DNA of 64,000 bases from Gordonia sp. SID5947. Lineage in GTDB: Bacteria > Actinomycetota > Actinomycetes > Mycobacteriales > Mycobacteriaceae. Positions 42,288 through 51,167 of this stretch are shown in pieces. The DNA lies in contig NZ_WWHU01000002.1 of assembly GCF_009862785.1 (NCBI RefSeq), positions 23,717-87,716 of the forward strand. The letters run 5' to 3'. A program made the position numbers and the translations under genes. Every line of letters begins with the position of its first letter. Within the stretch, counting starts at the first letter, position 1. Under the pieces are notes generated by a model. The model made no database searches. It saw only the letters and a list, made by a program, of their open reading frames with translations, and was not told the DNA's origin.

Positions 42288-44217
42288 TTGCCGGACTGGT
42301 CTCAGGATAGCGCGCACCCTTTTGGCGACGCTACTTCTGATGGATGCGTGTCGGATCACGACTCGATTGCGGTCGAGTCTCGCTGGTCCGAGCTTTACCG
42401 AATCTTGCTGGCGCCGGGCACGGTGGCCTACGCCTTGGCGCCAACAGCGCGTTCCAACAAGCCCATCAAGATCGACGCCGGCGATGCCGGGGTGCTCATG
42501 GCTGAGGCTGAGCGGGCTGGGGCCGGCCGAGCGGCCTGGGCGATCGTGGCCCCGCTTCGGCAGGAGCTGCTGGTCCTCGATATCGACGAGTGCGCGCACG
42601 TCGTCTGGCCGACAATCCGCGACGCGGCCGCCGATGTAGGTGCAGGCATTGCACATTGCGCCACCTCAGGCCGGCCCGATTGTCTTCATGTCGCGCTCGT
42701 GTGCCCGACGGACAGGGCGCGCGCTCATCTCATTGAGCTAATTGACCGGCTCCGAAACCATCACCGCGCAGCTCTCCCGGCATCCGCCGACATCGACATC
42801 CGTGGTCGCAAACCGATAAGGCTGCCTGGAAGCATCTCCCTCAAGGGCCATGCCCCTGCACGACAGTCGATGAAGACACCTTGTTGCCCATCACTGCCCT
42901 CGCCGCAGCCCGGCGCGCCAGCGAAGCGACGAAGGACCTTCAGTTCCAGCTTGTCGCACTCCCCCACTCCTCCGACTGGGAAGCCGCTCGGCCTGTCTAC
43001 GATCTCAGTTCGGCGCGCAGCTCCACAGCCGAATTGCAATGGGAGGCCCCACGCGCCTGGCGGCAACGCACACCGCTGACCGCTGACGACTGGCGTGTTC
43101 TGAATGAGTCTGCGGTGTACCCGCAGCGCTCGTTGGCCGCGACCAACGGTGCGTGGCGTCTATGGCGCCACGGCGTCCGGTCGTACGCCGCAGCTCGGTG
43201 GTGGTACGAACGCATGCCCTGTTTTGCCAAGTTCCGGGAGCGCGACCTCGAGGCCCACCGCAAACGGGGTGCCCACGGCCCCATCCACTGGGAGGCGTGC
43301 AACCGTCACTGGCGGTCGATCGTGGGGCGGGCCCGCGCACACACTCCAAACATCCCTGCTGAAGATCAGCGCGTGATTGACGCAGTCCTCGACGAAGTCG
43401 CGTGGTGGCCAGAAGCAGATCTCGCCGCGACGGCTGCCGCTTTGGTGCGGCACCGCTTTGCGGACGGCCATGGCATTCACGCACGTCCAGTCGCCCGCAG
43501 AGACCTCAACACCTTGATGCACTTCTCCGACGGCACAGCGAGCCGCACCCTTCGCGAACTTGTGTCCCGCGGTCTTCTCCAGCTCGTCGAGCGTTGGCCA
43601 GCCGGTAATCCACGCCACGCCAATCTGTACACGCTTACGGTGCCCGCTGGCATATACCGGGGGAAAGTGGCCCATGACGTCACAAGTCCCCCCTCCCAAC
43701 TCTCACCCATCCGGTCTGGGGCACCCTTGGTCACCCCTCCCGACGCACCTGGTCCGTCCTGGCCCACTCCTCCACCCCCCTGTCCAGCACCACAGTTGCG
43801 CGTCAATGCGGCATACCCGCCGGTGACCAGTCCTACGGCGCGGTGCGCCACCTTCGGGCACTCGAAGCTGCAGGCTTAGCCCAACGGGTCGGCGCTGGAC
43901 GGAGCACTGCGTGGGTGGCACGTTCTGACACCTCGCTCGACGACGCGGCAGACGCGACAGGCGCTTTGGACCGGGCACAGCAGATCGGGGCGCGGGTAGT
44001 TGCAGAGCGGCGATGCTGGCATGCAGAAACACGCTCTGAACAGGCCCGAAGTAAGCGTGGTCTGGTGGTGCTCCGCTCCCGGCTGACCCACCCCGACGCT
44101 GCGACAACTGTGCTGCCATTCACCACAGCACCAGCCTCGTCGCGCCGAGGCGCTGATCTGCAACGGCGCCTCGGCAGCCGATTGGCGCCGCGGGCGGCGG
44201 CTGCCGAGGATGGATGA
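42288..44217 (+). CDS. Putative replication initiator with PrimPol-like domain, two frameshifts
   Basis: Three ORFs join into one ~640-660-residue protein if one C is added to the run at 42852-42855 (SLKGHAPCTTVDEDTLLP) and one to the run at 43775-43780 (PPPPLSSTTVARQCGIP). The N-terminal domain resembles bifunctional primase/polymerases: LLVLDIDE (acidic pair), CATSGRPDCLHVALV, and DIDIRGRKPIRLPGSISLKG. The middle is helical (RVLNESAVYPQRSLAATNGAWRLWR). The C-terminus has winged-helix-like segments (YGAVRHLRALEAAGLAQRVGAGRSTAW). Iterons follow directly, then parA. Start uncertain: TTG 42288 (GAAGGGA upstream) or GTG 42231 inside the hairpin. Confidence 0.7.
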
Positions 44218-44257
44218 TGGAAGCCCGTTGAGCCCTTCGGAAGTCCGAACTCCCCAG

Positions 44258-44353
44258 CTATGTGAGCACGCTGGGCTATGTGAGCACGCTGGGCTACGTG
44301 AGCACGCAGGGCTACGTGAGCACGCAGGGCTACGTGAGCACGCAGGGCTACGT
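44258..44353. repeat. Iterons: five tandem 18-bp repeats plus a partial sixth
   Basis: Units CTATGTGAGCACGCTGGG (44258-44275, 44276-44293) and CTACGTGAGCACGCAGGG (44294-44311, 44312-44329, 44330-44347) run head to tail, with a partial CTACGT at 44348-44353. Two sequence classes differ at two positions. They follow the putative rep gene by 40 nt and lie ahead of parA, the usual place for iterons bound by a Rep protein at oriV. An ORF crossing them encodes only repeats and is not believed. Confidence 0.8.
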
Positions 44354-44365
44354 CAGATATGCACC

Positions 44366-44600
44366 GTAGCTAGGGTATTGAGCGTAGCTACCGTTACTAG
44401 GCGAGCTATGGAAGCTAGCTTATCTACGGAAGCTAGCAAGAGGATCGTTTGTCAGTTGTGGCGTGACGCTGCAGTTACGCAGGCTATTTCTACTTGGGCA
44501 TGTCTACCGCGACACGCACTCTAGCTTCCCTCGCTACGCGAGCTAGCCACGGTAGCCTAGCGCCCATAGCTCTGCTAGCAACCGTGAATGTCGCCAGAAT
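44366..44600. repeat. TAGCTA/GCTAGC repeat cluster: putative centromere (parS) and parA promoter region
   Basis: About ten occurrences of TAGCTA, GCTAGC or CTAGC words, many spaced by roughly 8-20 bp, lie between the iterons and parA. The same words recur after the parB-like gene (45717-45746) and in the transfer operon (23557-23579). Type Ib partition systems with small RHH ParB proteins use arrays of short repeats upstream of parA as centromere and operator. The rest of 44354-44613 is AT-richer than average and likely includes the origin's melting region. Confidence 0.6.
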
Positions 44601-44613
44601 GGAGAACTCAACG

Positions 44614-45402
44614 ATGCAGCCGCGAAAGATTGCCATCGCGAATCAGAAAGGGGGAGTCGGAAAGACAGCCACCGTGCTTGGACTTGCATCGGCGGTCAGC
44701 GCCAGTGGTGGGCACGTGCTCGTCGTTGACATGGACCCCCAGGGGAACGCGACCACAGGACTCGATATCACGGTCGATGATGACACCGCCACATCGTTTG
44801 ATCTGATGTCTCACAGTCAAGAGGGGACTGCCGGCGACGCGGTGATCGCGACGCCGTGGGAGCGCGTCGACCTGATACCGGCGAGTGTGGCCCTGGCTAA
44901 CATCGAAGCTGACGGCGCAAATGACCTGATTTTTCGCCTTGATCTGGCATTCGAAGGCGTCGATCTCTCCCCATATTCGGTCGTTCTGTTCGATTGCCCA
45001 CCAAGCCTCGGGAAGCTCCTATTTGCAGTACTTTGCGCCGCCGACGGGGTAGTGGCAGTTACTGAGCCGACGATCGACAGTGTGCGTGGCGTGGGGAATC
45101 TCGAAGAGACCATCCGTAACGTCACCCGACGGCCCAATCCCACGTTGACCTTCGACAAGATAATCCTCAGCCGACGCCGCAACACCGGTGAGCACAATTA
45201 CCGTGAGCAAGAATTGCGAGAGGTGTATGGCGAGCTGGTCGCGAAGACATCAGTACCTGAGCTTGCCGCTCGCCAGGACGCGCACAGCGCGCACACGCCG
45301 ATCCACAGCTTCCGGGGTGGTCGGGCCATCGCTCTGCAGTTGGCCTACTCCGACCTCCTCGCAGAACTCGATCTGAGCGAGAAGGTCAAGGAAACAGCAT
45401 GA
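44614..45402 (+). CDS. parA: ParA-family partition ATPase
   Basis: ATG 44614 with GGAGA 6-8 nt upstream. A 262-residue protein with the deviant Walker A KGGVGKT (QKGGVGKTATVLGLA), A' motif VDMDPQGNATTGL and B motif VVLFDCPPSLGKL, as in ParA/Soj. There is no N-terminal HTH, so it is the small (type Ib) form. It would move plasmid copies along the nucleoid with the ParB-like partner. Its stop overlaps the parB-like ATG (ATGA at 45399-45402). It is flanked by TAGCTA/GCTAGC repeats. Confidence 0.92.
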   Translation: MQPRKIAIANQKGGVGKTATVLGLASAVSASGGHVLVVDMDPQGNATTGLDITVDDDTATSFDLMSHSQEGTAGDAVIATPWERVDLIPASVALANIEADGANDLIFRLDLAFEGVDLSPYSVVLFDCPPSLGKLLFAVLCAADGVVAVTEPTIDSVRGVGNLEETIRNVTRRPNPTLTFDKIILSRRRNTGEHNYREQELREVYGELVAKTSVPELAARQDAHSAHTPIHSFRGGRAIALQLAYSDLLAELDLSEKVKETA

Positions 45403-45722
45403 ACGTCAATCGAGCACCTGCAATCGGCCGGAATCGCCATCCCGGCGAAGACCTTCCGGATCGACCGCAGCCCAACAATTCACCCCGCGTGGCCGAAGAT
45501 CAGCCCTCGTCGTTAGCTACAACTGCCGCAGTCGTCGACGAGGTAGCCGAGGCAGGGGAGAAGATGACCGAGCAGCACAATGTTCGTATTCGCCCGAGCG
45601 TGAAGGCGCGCGCAATCCGAGGCGTGAGCAAGCTGAGGTATGAGACTGGAGATACGAGCATCAGCTTGCAGTCGATCACGGATAGGGCACTCGATGAGTA
45701 TCTCAAGAAGCACGGGTGCTAG
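45399..45722 (+). CDS. Small ParB-like centromere-binding protein (RHH)
   Basis: A 107-residue protein coupled to parA by a 4-nt overlap. The N-terminal ~55 residues are polar and flexible. The C-terminal part (NVRIRPSVKARAIRGVSKLRYETGDTSISLQSITDRALDEYLKK) has a ribbon-helix-helix pattern. Small RHH ParB partners of type Ib systems bind repeats at the par promoter and stimulate ParA. Position and overlap support this; sequence similarity to known ParB proteins is not visible by eye. Confidence 0.75.
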   Translation: MNVNRAPAIGRNRHPGEDLPDRPQPNNSPRVAEDQPSSLATTAAVVDEVAEAGEKMTEQHNVRIRPSVKARAIRGVSKLRYETGDTSISLQSITDRALDEYLKKHGC

Positions 45723-45765
45723 CTAGTCTAGCTACCGTAGCTAGTACTGCCAGCCTGGCAGAATC
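45717..45765. repeat. Second TAGCTA/GCTAG cluster and hairpin after parB
   Basis: GCTAGCTAGTCTAGCTACCG continues into GTAGCTAG just after the parB-like stop, then CTGCCA-GCC-TGGCAG forms a short hairpin. The words match the cluster before parA, so parAB is bracketed by likely ParB sites. The hairpin may end the par transcript. From 45766 to 45963 I see no gene. Confidence 0.5.
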
Positions 45766-45963
45766 CTAGGCGCGCCGATGGCCGAAATCTCCGTGGGCCT
45801 TGCGCCGCTGCCGTCCGAATCCGCCGTGCGCCGTGTGAGTTGCGGAGTCGCCGTTGAGATGGAGGAGCGACCTTCGCGTCGTATGGTGAGGGTGGGCCTG
45901 GGTCGATTGCCGTCTTCTCAGGTCGGTAGGTGACATTCAATCTGAATAGGGGAGTAGGGACCC

Positions 45964-46452
45964 ATGCGCATCCGAACCACTCGTGGACGTGGCCGATCCG
46001 TCGCACTTGCTATGTCAACCGCTGCAATGATTACCGCCGCGGCATCAGCGCTCACCGGCGCCGCATCGGCTCAGCCGACAGAAGCGCCTCGACTATCAGC
46101 CTATGGCGACGACATCTGGACCTTCGGCAACCACGCCAACTGTCGCGGCACAATTCATGTGAGCGCGAAAACCGATCCCCGCCAACCAGGGCGAGTGTTC
46201 GTCTCCTACCGACCAAGCGCCTTTACCGGCGACGGCCCCCAATGGAGCCGCAACCCGGTCTGCACCACACGCGCATTCGCCAACTGGACAATCCCGAACG
46301 TCTATCACTGGAGTGCACCTATCAGCGCCGGCCCACGCGGCGGAAAGCCGGTGACCCAGGTGCTGCGAACCGGCGGGGGACTGCGAGCCATCGGCTTCGC
46401 AACACCAGCAATTCCGCAAAAGCCCGTGCAGTACACCCTGATTGTTCCCTAG
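45964..46452 (+). CDS. Small secreted protein
   Basis: A 162-residue protein with a clear signal peptide: MRIRTTRGRGRSVALAMSTA, then AAMITAAASALTGAASA, cleaved after ASA-Q. The mature ~120 residues contain two Cys (HANCRGT and NPVCTTR) that may pair, several aromatic residues and a beta-rich pattern. No family recognised; similar short exported proteins are common in Gordonia/Rhodococcus-type genomes. No operon partner is obvious. Confidence 0.65.
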   Translation: MRIRTTRGRGRSVALAMSTAAMITAAASALTGAASAQPTEAPRLSAYGDDIWTFGNHANCRGTIHVSAKTDPRQPGRVFVSYRPSAFTGDGPQWSRNPVCTTRAFANWTIPNVYHWSAPISAGPRGGKPVTQVLRTGGGLRAIGFATPAIPQKPVQYTLIVP

Positions 46453-46789
46453 CCCCCGTGACGAGTGCTCAGCCCGAATCAAGGTTTGTCCGTGGCGATT
46501 TGCGATGTATCCGCCGGGACCATCGTATTAGTCCAGCCAGAGTCGGTAGATAGGTGGCCGAAACATTGATGTGGCGGGTGGCGTACGAAACTGGCAGCCG
46601 CCGAAGCGTCAACGAGCGGCGCTGGCAGATTTGACGCTCATCGTGCGGCCGCCGGGCCGACCGTCGGCCGTCCAGGTCTTTCACCGCAGACGAGGCGGGC
46701 GCCGACGAGGAATGCGCCACAGAGACTGGCGCTCAAGTCGAACACCTTCCGTGACAGGGCGATTGTAAACGAAACCTAGGAGGCGGTCA
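46453..46789. other. Intergenic region, no gene seen
   Basis: 337 bp with scattered short ORFs whose codon use does not match the neighbours. A strong GGAGG lies 6 nt before the GTG at 46790. No repeat or promoter pair could be recognised with confidence. Confidence 0.3.
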
Positions 46790-48280
46790 GTGGCGTCGAT
46801 GCTGAAGCGTTGCGGGATCGGTCTCGGCGCACTCGTTGGCATCGGCGGCGTCTACGCCGCGCCGCCCATCATCTACTCCTGCGCGGTCACCAATGAGAAC
46901 TGGGGAGACTTCTGGAGAGCCGCCGCAACACCTTACGGCGCCACGACCGCAGGACTCTTCGCACTCTCGGCCGGCGGCCTGGCTTTCTACAACGGACACC
47001 AAGAACGCAAAGTAAACCAAGCCGTCGAAGACCGCCGACACGACGCAGATACCATACGCACCCTCAGGGAGCGATACACCGCTGCGGTCGAACAACTCGC
47101 TAACGACTCGACAACGATTAGCCAGGCCGGCGTCTACGCCATAGCGGCACTTGCCGACGACTGGCTCCGCATCAATCAGATCGCCGATGCCCAAGTGTGC
47201 ATCAACCTGCTCTGCGCCTACCTGCGTAGTACGCCTGACGCCAGCACCACCGAACCCCCGCCGGATCAGCCGGTGCGCGACACGATCATGCGCACGATTG
47301 CCGCCCACCTCACTGTCCCCGACTCCGACCCCGACGAGTCAGGCGGAGCGGAGTCAAAAACTTGGCGAGACCTCGACTACGACTTCACTGGAGCGCACCT
47401 GCACGACGTCAACCTAGACAGAGTCGTCTTCCGCGGTGAACGCACGGACTTCGCTGACGTGCACTTTCACGGGCAGCAGGCCTCATTTAGAGAGACTGAA
47501 TTTCGGTCGAGCAGAACACGTTTCGAACGCGCGGAGTTCCACAGCCGAGTCGCCTCTTTCCAGGAGGCGAAGTTCCACAGCATGCACACAGCATTCTTTG
47601 AAACAAATTTCAACGGTGTATCGACCTTCTTCACCAACGCCCAGTTCCATGGTGACGCCATCCATTTCGAGGGTGCGATCTTCATGAACCGAACGGTCAC
47701 CTCGTTCGCGGGCGCACAGGTGTGGTGTCGAAAGGACATCTCGTTCGATCTCGCAGAGTTTCACTCATCGAGGACTACATTCGACTCGGCGCAGTTCCAC
47801 ACCCCGGTTGCCACATTCGCCGACGTACAGTTCGACAGCCGCCGCACGTCCTTCGAGAATGTTCAGTTTCACGCCGACCAAACTTCGTTCATGCGCGCGG
47901 GGTTCGACGGAAAGAACACCTCGTTCCGCGGAGCCCAGTTCCTGGGCACGAGCCTGATCTTCGACGAAGCCAAGTTCCTTGCCGACACGACGTCGTTTAT
48001 CGAGGCTGCGTTCGGCAGCTCAAGCACCTCCTTCAGAGCCGCCAGCTTCAGTGGGCTTGGAGCGACCTTCCGTCAGGCTAAATTCGCGAGTGACACCACG
48101 ATCTTCGCATTTGTCAACTTTGAGACGACGCACCTCTGCGAGTTCGACGACCCAGGCGCGTGGAAGAACATGGTGTTCGACTGGGACGAAGATCTGAGCA
48201 AAAAGCCCGACCGCGTTGTACCTGCTGAGTGGCCTCCGCGTGTCAGTAGGCCCAATGATGAAGCCGCAACTAGCACCTAG
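46790..48280 (+). CDS. Membrane-anchored pentapeptide-repeat-like protein
   Basis: A 496-residue protein, GTG start (GGAGG 6 nt upstream). Two N-terminal hydrophobic segments (GIGLGALVGIGGVYAAPPIIYS and ATTAGLFALSAGGLAFY) and a short helical linker lead to an all-alpha part (~90-160). Residues ~190-450 then repeat about every ten residues with F..A.F patterns (TSFRGAQFLGTSLIFDEAKF, TTFDSAQFHTPVATFADVQF). Repeats with central Phe and Ala/Phe spacing form the right-handed square helix of pentapeptide proteins, here in a Phe-rich variant. Pentapeptide proteins can mimic DNA or protect gyrase, but for membrane-tethered ones the role is unknown. Confidence 0.7.
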   Translation: MASMLKRCGIGLGALVGIGGVYAAPPIIYSCAVTNENWGDFWRAAATPYGATTAGLFALSAGGLAFYNGHQERKVNQAVEDRRHDADTIRTLRERYTAAVEQLANDSTTISQAGVYAIAALADDWLRINQIADAQVCINLLCAYLRSTPDASTTEPPPDQPVRDTIMRTIAAHLTVPDSDPDESGGAESKTWRDLDYDFTGAHLHDVNLDRVVFRGERTDFADVHFHGQQASFRETEFRSSRTRFERAEFHSRVASFQEAKFHSMHTAFFETNFNGVSTFFTNAQFHGDAIHFEGAIFMNRTVTSFAGAQVWCRKDISFDLAEFHSSRTTFDSAQFHTPVATFADVQFDSRRTSFENVQFHADQTSFMRAGFDGKNTSFRGAQFLGTSLIFDEAKFLADTTSFIEAAFGSSSTSFRAASFSGLGATFRQAKFASDTTIFAFVNFETTHLCEFDDPGAWKNMVFDWDEDLSKKPDRVVPAEWPPRVSRPNDEAATST

Positions 48281-48605
48281 CGTTGTCCCATCTCCTTGTC
48301 ACCCGCGAGGGTCGCCGGTGACCTCTGCCGATCCAAGTTTGGATTCCAGCCGGGATAACGGAGTTCCCGCCGATGCGCCGGGGCCCGGGGGTGACCGCGA
48401 TCGCGGTGGCGATGGCGGTCGTTCCTGTTGCCCATGCGGGTCAGCCGGCGCACTCGGCGTAGATGTCGGTATTGGGGGCAAACACACGATGACGGCCGAG
48501 GTCCTCCAGGGGCCCTGAGGGCACCCAAGTCAGCCGGACCGGATCAGTCCGGGTCGAGCCGTCGGAACTGGTGGTGGTCATCATTCTGTGGTAACTCGCG
48601 CGATG
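48281..48605. other. Intergenic region with possible small ORFs
   Basis: Two short frames look faintly coding. On the + strand, 48373-48462 encodes a 29-aa signal-peptide-like sequence (MRRGPGVTAIAVAMAVVPVA) followed by a stop, perhaps a remnant of a secreted protein. On the - strand, 48441-48584 encodes a 47-aa peptide starting ATGATG without a good ribosome site. Neither is convincing alone; they overlap each other. Confidence 0.25.
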
Positions 48606-48812
48606 CTAGCGGTCGCTTTCGATCACTTTGTTTAGCCAGAGCAGACTCCCACCAAACGCCGGCGCCGCAGCCAGTAGCGACTCAGGGACTGACCGGCACG
48701 CTGCGTAGGTTAGGGCTCCCGCAGCTACCGCAACGATCATGGCGATCATGATCAGTAGCGCAGACCGGGCGGTGAGAATGTACTCAGTTGGTTTCTTCGA
48801 ACCCGCCGTCAT
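48606..48812 (-). CDS. Small membrane protein (68 aa)
   Basis: ATG 48812 with GGAG 6 nt upstream gives MTAGSKKPTEYILTARSALL..., with two hydrophobic segments (SALLIMIAMIVAVAAGALTYAA and ESLLAAAPAFGGSLLWLNKVI). The longer ORF to 49208 has an out-of-character N-terminus and overlaps the divergent promoter. It is divergent from the sigma-factor pair. Role unknown; a small membrane regulator (for example of the sigma factors) is only a guess. Confidence 0.5.
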   Translation of the reverse strand: MTAGSKKPTEYILTARSALLIMIAMIVAVAAGALTYAACRSVPESLLAAAPAFGGSLLWLNKVIESDR

Positions 48813-49080
48813 CGCGTGCTCCATTCGTTTGTATGACCAGAGGTTGTAACCTCGTAGGTCGACGACAAGGAGACACCCCACGCTATTTCCCCAGGTAGAG
48901 CCTAGAAAATTCTTTTTGAAGAAATCCGTGGGGTGAACGGTCCGGGCGTATATACAAGGTGTCGACTGTGCTTTTCCGGTCGACTCGACGAGCTTGCGAG
49001 GAGAGCGAGTGGAAAGGCCCAGCCGAGACCTGGCAAGGGATCGGCGATAGGAACGGTGCCCGAACGGAGGTGAGTGCGGG

Positions 49081-49992
49081 GTGGCTGGGAGTTCGGGTCC
49101 AGACGATGATCTACAACCCGCACATGGGTATAGCGCCAGCTGTGTTTGCGAAGAAGACGACCCTGGCTCCTGTGGGTGGTGTCTTGCTAACCCCGGCGAT
49201 GCGCTCACGCTCTCGACCGCCGAGCTCGCGGATGGTGAAGCTACGCCGGACCAGCAGGACGAGATCTCGGAGCGAGAAGAGCGACTCCTACGACTTGCCG
49301 CGGACCGAGAGACCTTCGAACGTCTCCTCGCCGGAGGTTTCGCGGGCCGAGATTGGGACCGCTACGCCGAAGCATTGGCCGGCTACGGCATGGCGGTCAT
49401 GAACGCCTGGCTATTCACTGGATACATTTTTGCGTTGACCGCAGCTAAGAATCGGCGCGTGCAACCGACCGACGAGGACCGCGACGCGCTACGCACGACA
49501 CCCACGTTGCGCGAGGAGATCTCCGACGCAGTTGTGGTGCAAGCACTCATCCTGTTCCGGACGAAAGCGCTTGCTGGCAGTGGCTGGAACCCAGAAGGTG
49601 GCGCCTCGATCACCACGTACTTCATGGGCGCCTGTGTGCTGAGTTTCGCCAACGAGTTCAATCGCCACCAGCGCGCCGAGAACCGGTGGAGGAGCATCAA
49701 TCGGATGGACGCCCTTCCAGACGACGCGGGCTTCATGTGGTCAACAAGCACCAGCGATCCAGCCGGGATAGCAGCGGAGAACGACTTTGTTACGCGGTTG
49801 ATGGACAGCCTGTCGACCCGCGAAAAGGAAATGTTGAAACTCCACCTCGAAGGCTATGACTTCGCTGAGATCGCCGAGATCACAGGTGATAAATCCGCGA
49901 GAAAGGTGGAGGGCGTGCTCTACCGGATGCGCAAGAAACTCAAGGGCAACAATCAACAGCCAGAGGCGGAGGAGGTGACCCGCGATGAGTGA
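49081..49992 (+). CDS. Divergent sigma-factor-like protein
   Basis: A 303-residue protein, GTG start at 49081. The C-terminal ~60 residues (LMDSLSTREKEMLKLHLEGYDFAEIAEITG) match sigma region 4 with its helix-turn-helix. A region-2-like part is only weakly visible around VVQALILFRTKALAG and ANEFNRHQRAENRWRSI. The N-terminus has a Cys-rich motif (CVCEEDDPGSCGWC) that could bind metal. It overlaps the next, canonical sigma gene by 8 nt, so the two are made together. It could be an alternative sigma factor or a co-regulator; promoter specificity is unknown. Confidence 0.65.
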   Translation: MAGSSGPDDDLQPAHGYSASCVCEEDDPGSCGWCLANPGDALTLSTAELADGEATPDQQDEISEREERLLRLAADRETFERLLAGGFAGRDWDRYAEALAGYGMAVMNAWLFTGYIFALTAAKNRRVQPTDEDRDALRTTPTLREEISDAVVVQALILFRTKALAGSGWNPEGGASITTYFMGACVLSFANEFNRHQRAENRWRSINRMDALPDDAGFMWSTSTSDPAGIAAENDFVTRLMDSLSTREKEMLKLHLEGYDFAEIAEITGDKSARKVEGVLYRMRKKLKGNNQQPEAEEVTRDE

Positions 49993-50905
49993 GCAACACG
50001 AGGACATAGAAGCCCTGATCGAGCGGTCATCACTAGGTACTGCGGGCGCGCGAGCTCTTCGGAAACGCACCCCGTCAGACGTCACCCGCGAGATTCGTCG
50101 ACAAGCATCGATCATCGACACAACTGCACACGATGCGCCGTCCTCGCCGCCAAAAGAGACTAGCGGTACAAGTGACGATTCTACGTGGATGGCCGAACTC
50201 ATCACTACAGCGGTGGCAGCTGTGGACGATAGTGATTCACGCCGATCGGGACCGGTTCAGACGGAGCAGATGTTGGCGCGGCGACAGCCATCTAATCGGT
50301 ATCCGGTGAGGCTGGCGGGTGTTGAGCTGGACGAGGCGGTTCGCGCTGCAGGGCAGGGCGATCGTGTCGCGCTCACGTCAGTTCTCGAGAGTGTGAAGGG
50401 TCCGATCTTGCGCTATTGCCGAGGGCGAATTGGAGTCGGAGAGCGGCATTTGTTCTCCGCCGACCATATCGCGCAGGAGGTGTTGCTGGCGGTGTTGACA
50501 GCATTGCCCCGGTATCAGGACCAGGGCAGGCCGTTCATGGCCTTCGTATACGGGATCGCCGCCCACAAGGTCGCTGACGCCAAGCGCATCGCCGGCCGGG
50601 TCAGGGTCGAGACCGTAGTCGCGGTTCCCGAGGCGGTGTCGGCCACCGACGGACCCGACCGGATGACTTCCAACTCCGACACCGACCGCATGCTGGCGCT
50701 CCTCCGGACATTGCCGGACAAACAGCGGGATGTGCTGTTGCTGCGGCTGGTTGACGGTTTGTCGCTGGAAGAGACGGCCGACGCGGTTGGCGCTACCCCG
50801 GGTCAGGTCCGTGCCGCACAGCACCGCGCGTTGGCGACGCTCAAAGAGGAACTCAAAAAGGCGCCGGAGCAATTGTCGACAGTGCGTGAGCGCCGCGAAC
50901 TGTGA
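49985..50905 (+). CDS. RNA polymerase sigma factor (ShbA/ECF-like) with N-terminal extension
   Basis: A 306-residue protein. Residues ~115-290 form sigma regions 2 and 4: RYCRGRIGVGERHLFSADHI, AQEVLLAVLTALPRYQD, then RPFMAFVYGIAAHKVADAKR, and LRTLPDKQRDVLLLRLVDGLSLEETADAVGATPGQVRAAQ. The pattern is close to the actinobacterial ShbA/SigD-like group. The first ~100 residues are polar and unrelated to sigma domains. The ATG overlaps the upstream sigma-like gene by 8 nt. It likely directs RNA polymerase to a small set of plasmid or stress promoters. Confidence 0.8.
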   Translation: MSEQHEDIEALIERSSLGTAGARALRKRTPSDVTREIRRQASIIDTTAHDAPSSPPKETSGTSDDSTWMAELITTAVAAVDDSDSRRSGPVQTEQMLARRQPSNRYPVRLAGVELDEAVRAAGQGDRVALTSVLESVKGPILRYCRGRIGVGERHLFSADHIAQEVLLAVLTALPRYQDQGRPFMAFVYGIAAHKVADAKRIAGRVRVETVVAVPEAVSATDGPDRMTSNSDTDRMLALLRTLPDKQRDVLLLRLVDGLSLEETADAVGATPGQVRAAQHRALATLKEELKKAPEQLSTVRERREL

Positions 50906-50984
50906 TGGCAGGGCACTGAGCTACTCGCTAACGACACGGGGATGATAGTACCCGCGTTTCTGGACACCGCCCGGAGTGAGAGCA

Positions 50985-51086
50985 CGTGACAGACCCAACG
51001 GTGCCACACCGACCGCGCACCGGCCAGGGCTGGGAAAAACTCGTGGGTTCAGGCAGCATCCAACCCCTGGACAGGGAGGTTGACTG
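50985..51086 (+). CDS. Possible small ORF coupled to a membrane peptide ORF
   Basis: GTG 50985 opens a 33-residue frame (MTDPTVPHRPRTGQGWEKLV...) ending TGA at 51086. The next ATG at 51087 (TGATG overlap, AGGGAGG upstream) starts MWGWLALIVVPLLVWQIVG, a membrane-type segment, but that frame runs into the convergent XRE gene. The coupling and ribosome site suggest real small proteins, or remnants cut off by a rearrangement. Low confidence. Confidence 0.3.
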
Positions 51087-51167
51087 ATGTGGGGATGGCT
51101 CGCGCTGATCGTGGTGCCGCTGCTGGTGTGGCAGATCGTCGGCCCGAAAGGGCTGGGGCGGAACGTA

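Noticed and set aside
44258..44353. Possible CRISPR array
   Set aside because: Repeats are directly adjacent 18-mers with no spacers and no cas genes; they are iterons.
44210..44524. ORF with CEHAGLREHAGL repeats across the iterons
   Set aside because: The protein repeat is simply the translation of the 18-bp iterons; no ribosome site, and the position fits an origin.
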